A stretch of DNA of 64,000 bases from Nocardiopsis eucommiae (lineage in GTDB: Bacteria; Actinomycetota; Actinomycetes; Streptosporangiales; Streptosporangiaceae): the NCBI GenBank assembly GCA_018388625.1, contig CP074402.1, forward strand, positions 1,736,001 through 1,800,000, written 5' to 3'. Below are positions 36,166 through 44,310 of the stretch, one piece after another; position 1 is the stretch's first letter, and every line of letters begins with the position of its first letter. Under the pieces are notes generated by a model, which did not search any database, was not told where the DNA came from, and worked only from the letters and a program-made list of their open reading frames with translations. Made by a program: the position numbers and the translations under genes.

Positions 36166-37348
36166 ATGAGATCACTGAGCAACCTGAAGGTCGTCGACGC
36201 GGCCACGCTCTTCGCCGGTCCGATGGCCGCCACCTACCTGGGCGACTTCGGGGCCGACGTCGTCAAGGTCGAGCACCCCCGTCGCGGCGACCCTGCCCGG
36301 GGCCACGGGCCCACCAAGGACGGGGTCGGGCTCTGGTGGAAGATGCTGGCCCGCAACAAGCGCACGACCACGCTCGACCTGTCCCAGCCCGAGGGGCAGG
36401 AGGTCGCGCTGCGTTTGCTGGACGAGGCCGACGTCCTCATCGAGAACTTCCGACCCGGCACCCTCGAACGCTGGAACCTCTCCCCTGAGACGCTCCTCGA
36501 ACGCAACCCCCGGCTCATCATCGCCCGCGTCACCGGGTTCGGGCAGAAGGGGCCGATGGCCCACCGTCCCGGCTTCGGGACCCTCGCCGAGGCCATGAGC
36601 GGCTTCGCCTCCATGACCGGACAGCCGGACGGACCCCCACGCTCCCGCCCCTGGCCCTGGCCGACGGGATCGCGGCGCTGGCCGTGGCCTACGCCGTCAT
36701 GGTCGCCGTGCACAACCGGGAGGAGACCGGTAGGGGGCAGGTGATCGACCTGGCCATCATCGAGCCCATCCTCACGGTCCTCGGCCCCCAGCTCACCGCC
36801 TACCACGCGACCGGAGCGATCCCGGAGCGGACCGGCAACCGGTCCACCAGCAACGCCCCCGCAACACCTACCGGACCCGGGACGGTCGCTGGCTGGCGAT
36901 CTCCACGAGCGCCCAGTCCATCGCCGAACGGGTGATGCGCCTGGTGGGGCGCGAGGACCTGGTGGACGAGCCCTGGTTCGCCTCCGGCCGCACCCGCTAC
37001 GAGCACGCCGACGAACTCGACGAGGCCGTGGGTTCCTGGATCGCCGCGCGCGACGCGGAAGAGGTGATCGAGGAGTTCGACCGGGCACAGGCGGCCATCG
37101 CGCCGATCTACGACGCGTCCGACATCGCCACCGACCCGCAGTACCGGGCCTTGGAGACGATCGTGCACGTGCCGGACGACGAGCTCGGGAGCGTGGCGAT
37201 CCAGAACGTGCCCTTCCGGATGTCCGAGAGTCCCGGCGAGATCCGCTGGGTGGGACCGCCCAAGGGCCGCCACACCGACGAGGTGCTGGCGGAACTCGGC
37301 TACTCCGAGGCTGCCCGGTCCGGGCTGCGCGAAGCGGGGGTCATCTGA
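36166..37348 (+). CDS. CaiB/BaiF (family III) CoA transferase (two frameshifts as read)
   Basis: About 394 residues. Family III CoA transferases move CoA between carboxylic acids. Features are LKVVDAATLFAGPMAATYLG, DFGADVVKVEHPRRGDPAR, the segment ARNKRTTTLDLSQPEGQEV, DVLIENFRPGTLERW, and VTGFGQKGPMAHRPGFGTLA carrying the region of the catalytic Asp. Breaks at the C5 runs near 36637 (DGPP-TLPPLALADG) and 36860 (NAP-RNTYRTRDGRW) are each fixed by one C. It overlaps the lyase gene by one base; together they suggest activation and cleavage of a branched hydroxy-dicarboxylic acid such as citramalate. Confidence 0.86.
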
Positions 37349-38226
37349 TGAGCGCCGTCCAGGCGCCCCTGGTCACCTGGCTCTACGTGCCCGGCGACCG
37401 GCCCGAGCGCTTCTCCAAGGCGATCGCCTCCGGGGCGGACGCGGTGATCCTGGACCTGGAGGACGCCGTCCTGCCCTCGGCCAAGGACACGGCCCGGCGC
37501 CACGTACGGGACTTCCTCGACGCCCGCCACGCGGAGTCGGTCAACGACGGGGTACGGGTGCACGTCCGCGTCAACGCGCCGCACACCGAGTGGTTCGCGC
37601 TCGACGCCGCCGCCGTGGCGGCCGGGGGTGCGGACGGGGTGCGGGTGCCCAAGATCGAGTCGGCGGAGGACGTGGACCTCGTCGTCGGCGCCGTCGGTGA
37701 GGGCGTGCCCGTGGACTGCCTCCTGGAGTCCGCGCGGGGTGTGGAGAACGCCTCGGAGATCGCGGCACACCCCGCCGTGCGGTCGTTGGCCCTGGGTGAG
37801 GCGGACCTGACCGCCGAGCTGGGGCTCCGGGGGGACGAGGCCTTCTCCTGGCTGCGGACCCGCATCGTCGTCGCCTCGGCCGCCGCGGGGCTGGCGGCGC
37901 CGGGGATGGCGGCCTACATCGACGTCAGGGACACGGAGGGTCTGTACCGCTCCTGCCTGCGCGGGCGCGACACCGGACTCTTCGGCCGGTCCGCGATCCA
38001 TCCCCGCCAGGTGCCGGTGATCCGCCGCGCCTTCACCCCCTCTGAGGAGGAGGTGTCCCGTGCCCGCCAGATCGCGGAGGCGGCCGAGGGCGCGTTCGCG
38101 GAGTCGGTCCGTGGGGGCGGCGCGATCGCCCTGGCCGACGGCCGCTTCATCGACGCGCCGGTGGTGACGGCGGCCCTGCGCACGCTCGCCCTGGCCCAGA
38201 GCATCGCCGAACGGGGGTCGGACTGA
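37348..38226 (+). CDS. CitE/HpcH-type CoA ester lyase
   Basis: A 292-residue TIM-barrel lyase of the citrate lyase beta-subunit-like family that cleaves 3-hydroxyacyl-CoA esters (malyl-CoA, citramalyl-CoA). Typical segments are TWLYVPGDRPERFSKAIASG, AVILDLEDAVLPSAK, VHVRVNAPHTEW, VRVPKIESAEDVD, LLESARGVENASEIAAHP, LALGEADLTAELG and GRSAIHPRQVPVI. The conserved Arg, Glu and Asp of the family are present. It starts at an ATG overlapping the transferase stop (TGATG). A hairpin follows. Confidence 0.88.
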   Translation: MSAVQAPLVTWLYVPGDRPERFSKAIASGADAVILDLEDAVLPSAKDTARRHVRDFLDARHAESVNDGVRVHVRVNAPHTEWFALDAAAVAAGGADGVRVPKIESAEDVDLVVGAVGEGVPVDCLLESARGVENASEIAAHPAVRSLALGEADLTAELGLRGDEAFSWLRTRIVVASAAAGLAAPGMAAYIDVRDTEGLYRSCLRGRDTGLFGRSAIHPRQVPVIRRAFTPSEEEVSRARQIAEAAEGAFAESVRGGGAIALADGRFIDAPVVTAALRTLALAQSIAERGSD

Positions 38227-38239
38227 GGTCCGGCCCCCA

Positions 38240-38278
38240 CCCTGAGGCGGGCCGGTCCGTTCCCGTCCCGCCTCAGGG
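38240..38278 (+). terminator. Terminator after the CitE-type gene
   Basis: CCCTGAGGCGGG and CCCGCCTCAGGG form a perfect 12-bp stem with a 15-base loop, 14 bases past the stop. Confidence 0.75.
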
Positions 38279-38608
38279 CCTCCGAGCCGCCCCGCCGGTC
38301 GAACGTGGCGGGGTGCCCGTCACGCGTGCCTGGGGCGTGCCCTGGGGCATGTGCGTGGTGTGACTGCTCCATTGCAGGTCAGGAGATTCCTGGCCAACGG
38401 TTGACGTTCGACGTAACCTGGGACACACTTCACACAGCGAACTTACACTTCACTGTTTGAAACGTTGTTTCGTCCAGGTGAAAAGTGTCGACACGTGGGC
38501 GAGGAGACCTCCCCACCGGGCCGACCGTTCGATTCCTCCGAGCGGTGCGCGCCACCGCCGGCGTACTCCGCGACGCCGTCCCCACATCACCGAGCTCGGG
38601 AGCCTCCC
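38279..38608. other. Regulatory gap before the TRAP permease gene
   Basis: No gene is supported. An inverted repeat GAAAC-GTT-GTTTC lies at 38459-38471 in a less GC-rich stretch. It is a candidate operator, possibly for the IclR-family regulator encoded at 41115-41882, since TGAAA-Y-GTTG recurs upstream of the RraA-like gene at about 40421. Confidence 0.35.
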
Positions 38609-39952
38609 ATGCCCTCTGCACTCTTGGCCCTGGCCGCCTTCATCGCGGTCATCATCGTCTGGAGCGCCGTCTTCAAGAGGAACATGGGCGAGGCCATGTT
38701 CCTCGGCTTCATCGCCACCTGCCTGTTCGCGGGAGGGGACTTCTTCGGAGCGATGGTCTCCGGTCTCGTGAACACCACCTCCAACGAGGTCATCTACGCC
38801 GCGCTGGCCTTCGTGTTCATGGCGTACATGATCGAGCGCACCGGCCTCATCAACAAGATCCTGGACATCCTCAACGCCGCCCTGGGGCGCCTGCGCGGCG
38901 GTCCCGCCTACGTGGACGTCGTGGCCTCCGGAGTGATGGGGGCGCTGTCGGGTTCCAACTCGGGCAACGTCGCCTCCACCGGTTCGGTCACCGGACCCTG
39001 GATGGTGCGCAACGGCTTCAGCCGGGCGCGCGCGGCCACGATCCTCGCGGGCAACGGCGGCATGGGCGCCGCCCTGCCGCCCAGCTCATCCATGGTGATC
39101 ATGCTCGGCTTCGCGGGCGCGGCGGTCTCGACCGGGGACATCTACCTCGCCCTGCTGGTCACGGGTCTGTACCAGGTCCTGCACCGGCTGGTGATGGCCT
39201 TCGTCTTCGTCCGGGTGGACGGCGTGCGAGTGGCCGAGGACCAGGCCCGGCTGCCGTTCGGCCGGGTGTGGCGCGCCGGTTGGCCCGCCACCCTCATCTA
39301 CCTCGGGGCCCTCATCCCGATCGCGGTGACCACCGGTCCGCTCTCGGACTACCTGGGCTCGCCGGACCGCCTCGGGGACGCGCTCGGGGACATCTCGCTC
39401 ATCACGTGGATCCCGATCCTGATCATCCTCATCGCCGCCATCGTCGGCCGCCGTGAGCTGCCGGGGAGCGCGCGCCAGTGGTACGACTTCGTGCTCGCGG
39501 CGATGCCGCGCCTGGGCACCATCGGGGCGCTGCTGATCTTCGCGATGGCCGCCAGCGGTGTGCTCGCGGACCTCGGCCTGGCCGAGGACGTCGAGCAGGT
39601 GCTGGGCTACTTCAACGCCGGGCCCTTCCTCATGGTGGCGCTGACCGTCCTCCTGGTCGCGATCGTCTCGATCCCGCTGACCTCCACCGCCGCGCTGACC
39701 GCCGTGGGCCAGGTATCCTTCCTCAGCCTCGTCGCCGTCGGAGTGGATCCGGTGATCGCGCTGGTCGTGCCGCTGGTGGCCGCCTCCACCGAGGGGTCCT
39801 CCCCGCCCTCCGCGCCGATCTTCATCGCGTCGGGGATCGTGCAGGTCAAGGCGGAGAAGACCTTCGTGCCGCTGATCCTGTTCTACCTCGTGCCCATCAT
39901 CCTCCTGGCCTGCCTCGTGGGCTGGGGCATCCTGCCCATCTTCGTCGTCTGA
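38609..39952 (+). CDS. TRAP transporter large permease subunit (DctM family)
   Basis: A 447-residue membrane protein with about 12 hydrophobic segments. DctM hallmarks are VVASGVMGALSGSNSGNVAS, ILAGNGGMGAALPPSSSMVI and VPLVAASTEGSSPPSAPIF. TRAP transporters carry C4-dicarboxylates, keto acids and sialic acid. No DctP binding protein is encoded nearby, and the only small membrane partner is the 88-residue protein downstream. The ATG at 38609 has a GGGAG upstream. Confidence 0.83.
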   Translation: MPSALLALAAFIAVIIVWSAVFKRNMGEAMFLGFIATCLFAGGDFFGAMVSGLVNTTSNEVIYAALAFVFMAYMIERTGLINKILDILNAALGRLRGGPAYVDVVASGVMGALSGSNSGNVASTGSVTGPWMVRNGFSRARAATILAGNGGMGAALPPSSSMVIMLGFAGAAVSTGDIYLALLVTGLYQVLHRLVMAFVFVRVDGVRVAEDQARLPFGRVWRAGWPATLIYLGALIPIAVTTGPLSDYLGSPDRLGDALGDISLITWIPILIILIAAIVGRRELPGSARQWYDFVLAAMPRLGTIGALLIFAMAASGVLADLGLAEDVEQVLGYFNAGPFLMVALTVLLVAIVSIPLTSTAALTAVGQVSFLSLVAVGVDPVIALVVPLVAASTEGSSPPSAPIFIASGIVQVKAEKTFVPLILFYLVPIILLACLVGWGILPIFVV

Positions 39953-39965
39953 TCCATCGCGGTCC

Positions 39966-39992
39966 CGGGCGGGCGGCACGGCCGCCCGCCCG
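39966..39992 (+). terminator. Hairpin between the TRAP permease and small membrane gene
   Basis: CGGGCGGGCGGC and GCCGCCCGCCCG form a perfect 12-bp stem with a 3-base loop. It may stabilise the upstream message or partly terminate, setting a permease excess. Confidence 0.55.
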
Positions 39993-40010
39993 AACAGAAA
40001 GGGGCACCTG

Positions 40011-40277
40011 ATGTCCGAACGCAAACAGTCGCCGCGCCAGCTCGCGCTGAGCATCCTCCGGGTCCTCTTCGTCGCGACCTTCGCCGCGTTCTTCCTCGTC
40101 GCGATCCTCATGGTGCTGGGACAGCTGGTGGGGACCGTCCTGTCGCAGCCCGGGCTCGTCAGCGCGGCGTCCGACCACCTGCTGGTCCCCTCCGTGACCC
40201 TCGCGTCCACCTTCGGCGTCATCGCGTTCCTGGCCTCGTACCTCCAGAACGACGACGAGGAGACCCCGGCGGCCTGA
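40011..40277 (+). CDS. Small two-segment membrane protein next to the TRAP permease
   Basis: An 88-residue protein with two predicted membrane segments (about residues 17-40 and 53-76) and an acidic C-terminus (DDEE). The ATG at 40011 follows AAAGGGG. I do not recognise a family. Position suggests a small subunit of the TRAP system, but canonical DctQ has about 160 residues and four segments, so this would be a reduced or unrelated partner. A terminator follows at 40302. Confidence 0.65.
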   Translation: MSERKQSPRQLALSILRVLFVATFAAFFLVAILMVLGQLVGTVLSQPGLVSAASDHLLVPSVTLASTFGVIAFLASYLQNDDEETPAA

Positions 40278-40301
40278 CCCTTCCGGTCTCCCGCCCTTCG
40301 G

Positions 40302-40338
40302 AGGCGGGGCCCGGCCCGAACCGGGCTGAGCCCCGCCT
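40302..40338 (+). terminator. Terminator after the small membrane protein gene
   Basis: AGGCGGGGC and GCCCCGCCT enclose an inner CCGG-rich pairing; it lies 25 bases past the stop. Confidence 0.65.
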
Positions 40339-40473
40339 TCTCCTGTCGCTCAGGGTCACACGGCAAGCGCGAAGTGCCGCGAAAATTTCATGCATTGACA
40401 ACAAGCTTCGCTAGGTGAAATGTTGGACTCGTCGCCGAACGCACCGGCGGCTCGCGCCCTCGAAAGGAATCCC

Positions 40474-41072
40474 ATGACGGGACAGACCACACCCCTCCCC
40501 GAAGACCTGCACCGACGCCTGGGAGCGCTGCCCGCGGCCAACGTCGGTGACGTGCTCGACCGCCTGTACGTGGCCGAGGCCGCCATCTCGACCGTCTGGA
40601 AGGGCGCGAAGGTGGTGGGACCGGCCTTCACCGTGATGACCGCCGGGGGCGACAACAAGCTCATCCACGAGGCGATCGACACCGCCGCGCCCGGTGACGT
40701 GCTCGTGATCGACGGCCAGGCGGTCACGCACCGGGCCCTGCTCGGTGACCTCATGGGCAGGCGCGCCAAGGCCCGGGGCTCGCCGGATTCGTCGTGGACG
40801 GCGCCATTCGCGACGCCGACGACCTCGGTGCCATCGGCTTCCCGACCTGGGCCCGGGCCGTCACCCCGGCCGGTCCCTACCGCAACGGCCCCGGCCTGCT
40901 CCAGGTCCCTGTCTCCGTGGGCCGCGTGGTGGTCAACCCCGGAGACGTGATCGTGGGTGACGACGACGGGGTCACCGTCATCCCCCGGCACCGTCTGGAG
41001 GAGATCGTCGCCGCCGCCGAGGGCAAGCACGCCAACGAGGAGGAGGCCCGGGCCAGGATCGCCGCCCTGTAG
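40474..41072 (+). CDS. RraA-like aldolase/decarboxylase family protein (one frameshift as read)
   Basis: About 199 residues of the RraA/HMG aldolase fold (ANVGDVLDRLYV, GPAFTVMTAGGDN, GDVLVIDGQAVTHRALLGDL, then the metal-site motif VDGAIRDADDLGAIGFP). The Asp-Gly-x2-Arg-Asp signature of class II 4-hydroxy-4-methyl-2-oxoglutarate/oxaloacetate lyases is kept, so enzymatic activity on a pyruvate-releasing C5-C6 acid is likely rather than RNase E inhibition. The break in GGGG near 40778 (KARG-LAGFVVDG) is fixed by one G. The ATG has AAAGGAA upstream. It precedes an IclR regulator. Confidence 0.85.
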
Positions 41073-41114
41073 CATTTGCGGGACATCCAGCTCCACAGTC
41101 TGAGGGGTTCCGCA

Positions 41115-41882
41115 GTGGCCGCAGAGTCGTCGGGTCAGCCCACGGTACGCAGTGTGGAGCGTGCCCTTGACGTCCTGGAGGCCCTGGAACGCAGCGAGAC
41201 CCCGCTGCGCCTGGTGGACCTGTGCCGCCTGGTGGACCTGCACCCGGCGACCGTGCTCCGGTCGCTGGCGGTACTCCAGCGCAGAGGTCTCGTGGTCGCG
41301 GAGAACCAGACCTACCGCCTGGGTGTGGCCGTGCTGCGCATGGCCCACGGGTTCCTGGTCAACGACCAGCTCACCCAGCAGGCCCGTCCCGTCATGCAGA
41401 GCCTGACCTCGGTCACCGGGCTGACCTCCTCCCTCTACGTGCGCAGCGGTTTCGAGCGCGTGCTCGCGGTGCGGGTCGACGGCAGCCCCCAGTTGCACTA
41501 CCAGGTTCCGATCGGCCGCTGGTTCCCCCTCTACGTGGGGTCCGGCAAGGTCATCGCGGCCCACCTGCCCAAGGACGAGCGGGACGCCGTGGCGGCGATG
41601 TCGGAAGGCTGCACGAACGCCTCGGGGGAACTGCTCGACCCCGAGCGGGTGCGCCGGGAACTGGAGGACATCGACAGGGACGGCCACAGCCTGACCATCG
41701 GTGAGCGCGACGTCGCCGTCGCCGCCGCAGCCGTCGCCGTCACCGGCCCGACGGGGGAGCCGCTCGCCGCCCTCTCCGTCTCCGGGCCCTCCGAACACAC
41801 CTCCCAGGACCGCCTGCGTCAGGCCGTCCCCGAACTCCGAAGAGCAGCCTCCGCCCTCAGCGGGCGGCACTCCCTCTCGTGA
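41115..41882 (+). CDS. IclR family transcriptional regulator
   Basis: A 255-residue regulator: an N-terminal winged helix (SVERALDVLEALERSETPLR, LVDLCRLVDLHPATVLRSLA, LQRRGLVVAENQTYRLG) and an IclR effector domain (RPVMQSLTSVTGLTSSLYVR, PLYVGSGKVIAAHLP, GEPLAALSVSGPSEH). The GTG at 41115 follows GAGGGG; a TTG at 41076 is possible. It probably controls the surrounding TRAP, RraA-like and dehydrogenase genes. Confidence 0.9.
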   Translation: MAAESSGQPTVRSVERALDVLEALERSETPLRLVDLCRLVDLHPATVLRSLAVLQRRGLVVAENQTYRLGVAVLRMAHGFLVNDQLTQQARPVMQSLTSVTGLTSSLYVRSGFERVLAVRVDGSPQLHYQVPIGRWFPLYVGSGKVIAAHLPKDERDAVAAMSEGCTNASGELLDPERVRRELEDIDRDGHSLTIGERDVAVAAAAVAVTGPTGEPLAALSVSGPSEHTSQDRLRQAVPELRRAASALSGRHSLS

Positions 41883-42012
41883 TCCGGCCCCGCGCCTGAC
41901 CCGTACCGGGAACGCCGCCCGCCGTACCACGGCGGAGCGGCGACCGGACGGAGCGGGCACACCCGTGCGCCGTACCGGACCGTCGTCGGCTCCCACACGA
42001 CGAAAGGTCACC

Positions 42013-42785
42013 ATGCGTATCACCGTCATCGGTCTCGGTGAGGCCGGAACCATCTACGCCACCGCGCTCACCGGGGCGGGCCACGAGGTCACCGGCTTCG
42101 ACCCCGGCCCCGCGGACACCCCCGAGGGCGTCCGGCGCGCGGAGTCCGCCCACGAGGCCGTGGCCGGAGCGGAGATGGTCCTGGTGCTCACCTCCGCCTC
42201 CGTCGCCCCGGCCGTCGCGGACAGCGTGCTCGGGGCGCTCACCCCGGACACCGTCTACGCCGACCTCACCTCCGCCACCCCCGACGTCATGAGGTCGCTC
42301 AGCGAGAGGGTCCAGGCCACCGGGGCCCGGTTCGCCGACGTGGCCATCCTCGGCCCGATGACCATCGGGGGAGCCGCCACCGACCTCATCGCCAGTGGTC
42401 CGGGAGCCCCCGAGGTCGCCCGCGTGTGCGCGTCCCTGGGCGCCGAGGTGGAGGCCCTGCCCGGGGAGCCGGGGAGGCCACGGCGCGCAAGCTCCTGCGC
42501 AGCTCCCTGATGAAGCCCCTCGCCTCGGTGGTGTGCGAGGCCGTCGTGGCGGGCAGGGCCGCCGGAGCGGAGGAGTGGGTGCGCGAGCAGATCGCCTCCC
42601 AGCTCACGGGCGGAGCGGAGCTGGTCGACCGCTTCCTCAGCGGGACCGTCAAGCACGCCTCCCGGCGCAGCGAGGAGGTGCGGGCCACCGCCGACTTCCT
42701 CGCCTCCCTCGGCGTCCCGAACGAGATGACGACCGCCTCGGAACTGACCCTGCGCAGGCTCGCCGTCAACGGCGTGCAGGGCTGA
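42013..42785 (+). CDS. NAD(P)-binding beta-hydroxyacid dehydrogenase-like protein, DUF1932 type (one frameshift as read)
   Basis: About 257 residues. The N-terminal Rossmann motif MRITVIGLGEAGTIYATAL is followed by the substrate-binding segment DVAILGPMTIGGA. A C-terminal helical DUF1932 domain contains the Lys-bearing helix RKLLRSSLMKPLASVVCEA. The break in GGGG near 42476 (GEPG-EATARKL) is fixed by one G. The ATG has GAAAGG upstream. It likely oxidises a 3-hydroxyacid within the same pathway as the RraA-like and CitE-like enzymes. A terminator follows. Confidence 0.82.
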
Positions 42786-42792
42786 CGGAGGT

Positions 42793-42819
42793 CGCCCCCG
42801 GCCAGTTCGACCGGGGGCG
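42793..42819 (+). terminator. Terminator after the dehydrogenase gene
   Basis: CGCCCCCGG and CCGGGGGCG form a perfect 9-bp stem with a 9-base loop, seven bases past the stop. Confidence 0.65.
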
Positions 42820-42935
42820 GTTCCGACGGTGCGGGCCGGGCCAGCCCTCCCCGGGCTCCGGGGCGGGCGCTCACGGAGGGGCGTTCCGATGTGCACGCGT
42901 CGCTGTCCTGGCCGTCCGGGAACGATACGTCGACG

Positions 42936-44047
42936 TCAGCGGGACGCCTCTACGCGTACGCGGTCGCTGTCCCGGTCGGTCAGGAACAGGGCCAGCAGCC
43001 GTCCCCGCTCCGCCACCTCCTCCCGGTCGTCCCGGGACAGCGGGCGGAGCGGGGTGACCACCACGGTGCCCTCCTCGGTGCGCCAGGTCGCGGAGACGCG
43101 GCCGTCCACGAGCACCACGCGTTCACCGGCCACCGACAGCCCCCGGTGCTCGTCGTCGATGAACCGGTTCCGGTAGTGGTAGCCGAGGATGGCGTTGTCG
43201 AAGGCGGGCAGGAAGCGCACGGGGGCCGCGGTGTCGGGGTCCGGTCGCGGCGCGTCGGGCAGGTCCAGCAGTTCCCGGCCGCGCTCGTCGCGGAAGGACA
43301 CCAGCTCGTCCCGCACGGCGGCCACCGCCGCGGGAGCCCGGCCAGCCCGCACCAGGAGCGCAGGTCGGTGGAGGTCGCGGGGCCGTAGGCGGCGAGGTAG
43401 CGGCGGACCAGGGCCTGACCGGCCGGGTCGGAGCCGTCGGCGGGGAGTGGATCGACCTCCTGACCGAGCCAGGAGGACAGCAGAACGTTGCGGACCCCGC
43501 CCCGGGTACGCCACAGCCCGCGCGGCGGGGCCTGCACGACCGGCAGCAGGGCCGAGACCAGCATCTCGCCCAGCGGCCGCCGCCCCGGCTCCGGCCAGCG
43601 GTGGGAGAGCGCTTCGACCAGTTCGGTCATGGTGCGCGGCTGGCCGTCGGACATCACGGCCAGCCCCGCCTCGGCCAGCTCGTCCAGGTCCACCCCGCGC
43701 AGGTCGTCCCGGTAGACCCCCATGACCTTCTGGCGCAGCATGGCGTCGAACCGGGACCGCCAGGCGAGGGCGTCCTCGGCGGTCACCAGGTGCACGGTGC
43801 GCCGCATGAGGTGGACCCGCACGACGCGTCGCTCGGTCAGCAGCTCGGACAGCGTGGCGGCCTCGAAGGCCCGTATCCGGGTCCAGAGCCCGACGAACGG
43901 TTCCTGGGGCTCCTGGGCCTGGAGCCCGCCCAGGTGGGAGACGGTCTCCAGCGCCGACCTCCCGGTCGGTTCGAGCAGCGCCTGCCGGGCCAGGGCGGCA
44001 CGGTTGAGCGCCCGGTCGTCCAGCACGGTCGCGTTCTTCGTGGGCAT
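42936..44047 (-). CDS. Winged-helix DNA-binding domain protein, HTH_42/YcaQ-like (one frameshift as read)
   Basis: About 370 residues of the HTH_42 (DUF1006) family, which includes AlkX/YcaQ-type DNA glycosylases acting on crosslinks. Visible are LARQALLEPTGRSALETVSH, GGLQAQEPQEPFVGLWTRI with the QxQ motif of that family, VRVHLMRRTVHLVTAEDALA and FLPAFDNAILGYHYRNRFI, then VLVDGRVSATWRTEEGTV. The break near 43338 (AGLP-AAVAAVRDEL) is fixed by one base. Glycosylase function is an inference from the QAQ motif. Confidence 0.82.
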
Positions 44048-44310
44048 GGTCTGTTCCCCTGTTCCTCTCGTACCCGGGAACCCTCCCAGGGGTCGAGGTC
44101 AGGTTCTGTCCTCCTTCGCCGGGGCGACCGGTGGCGCTCCTCACGGACCGGGCCGTCCCCACGTGCCGACCGCGTCGCGTTCCTCCGTGGTCACCGCCAG
44201 GCCCCCGGTTCCGTGGGGGCCACCGCCGTCCCGGCGCCGGTCGCCCCGACGTCCCCCACCGGGCCGCGGTCCGTGGGCAGGGCGGTCCGGGCGGTCTTCC
44301 CGGGGCGCTG

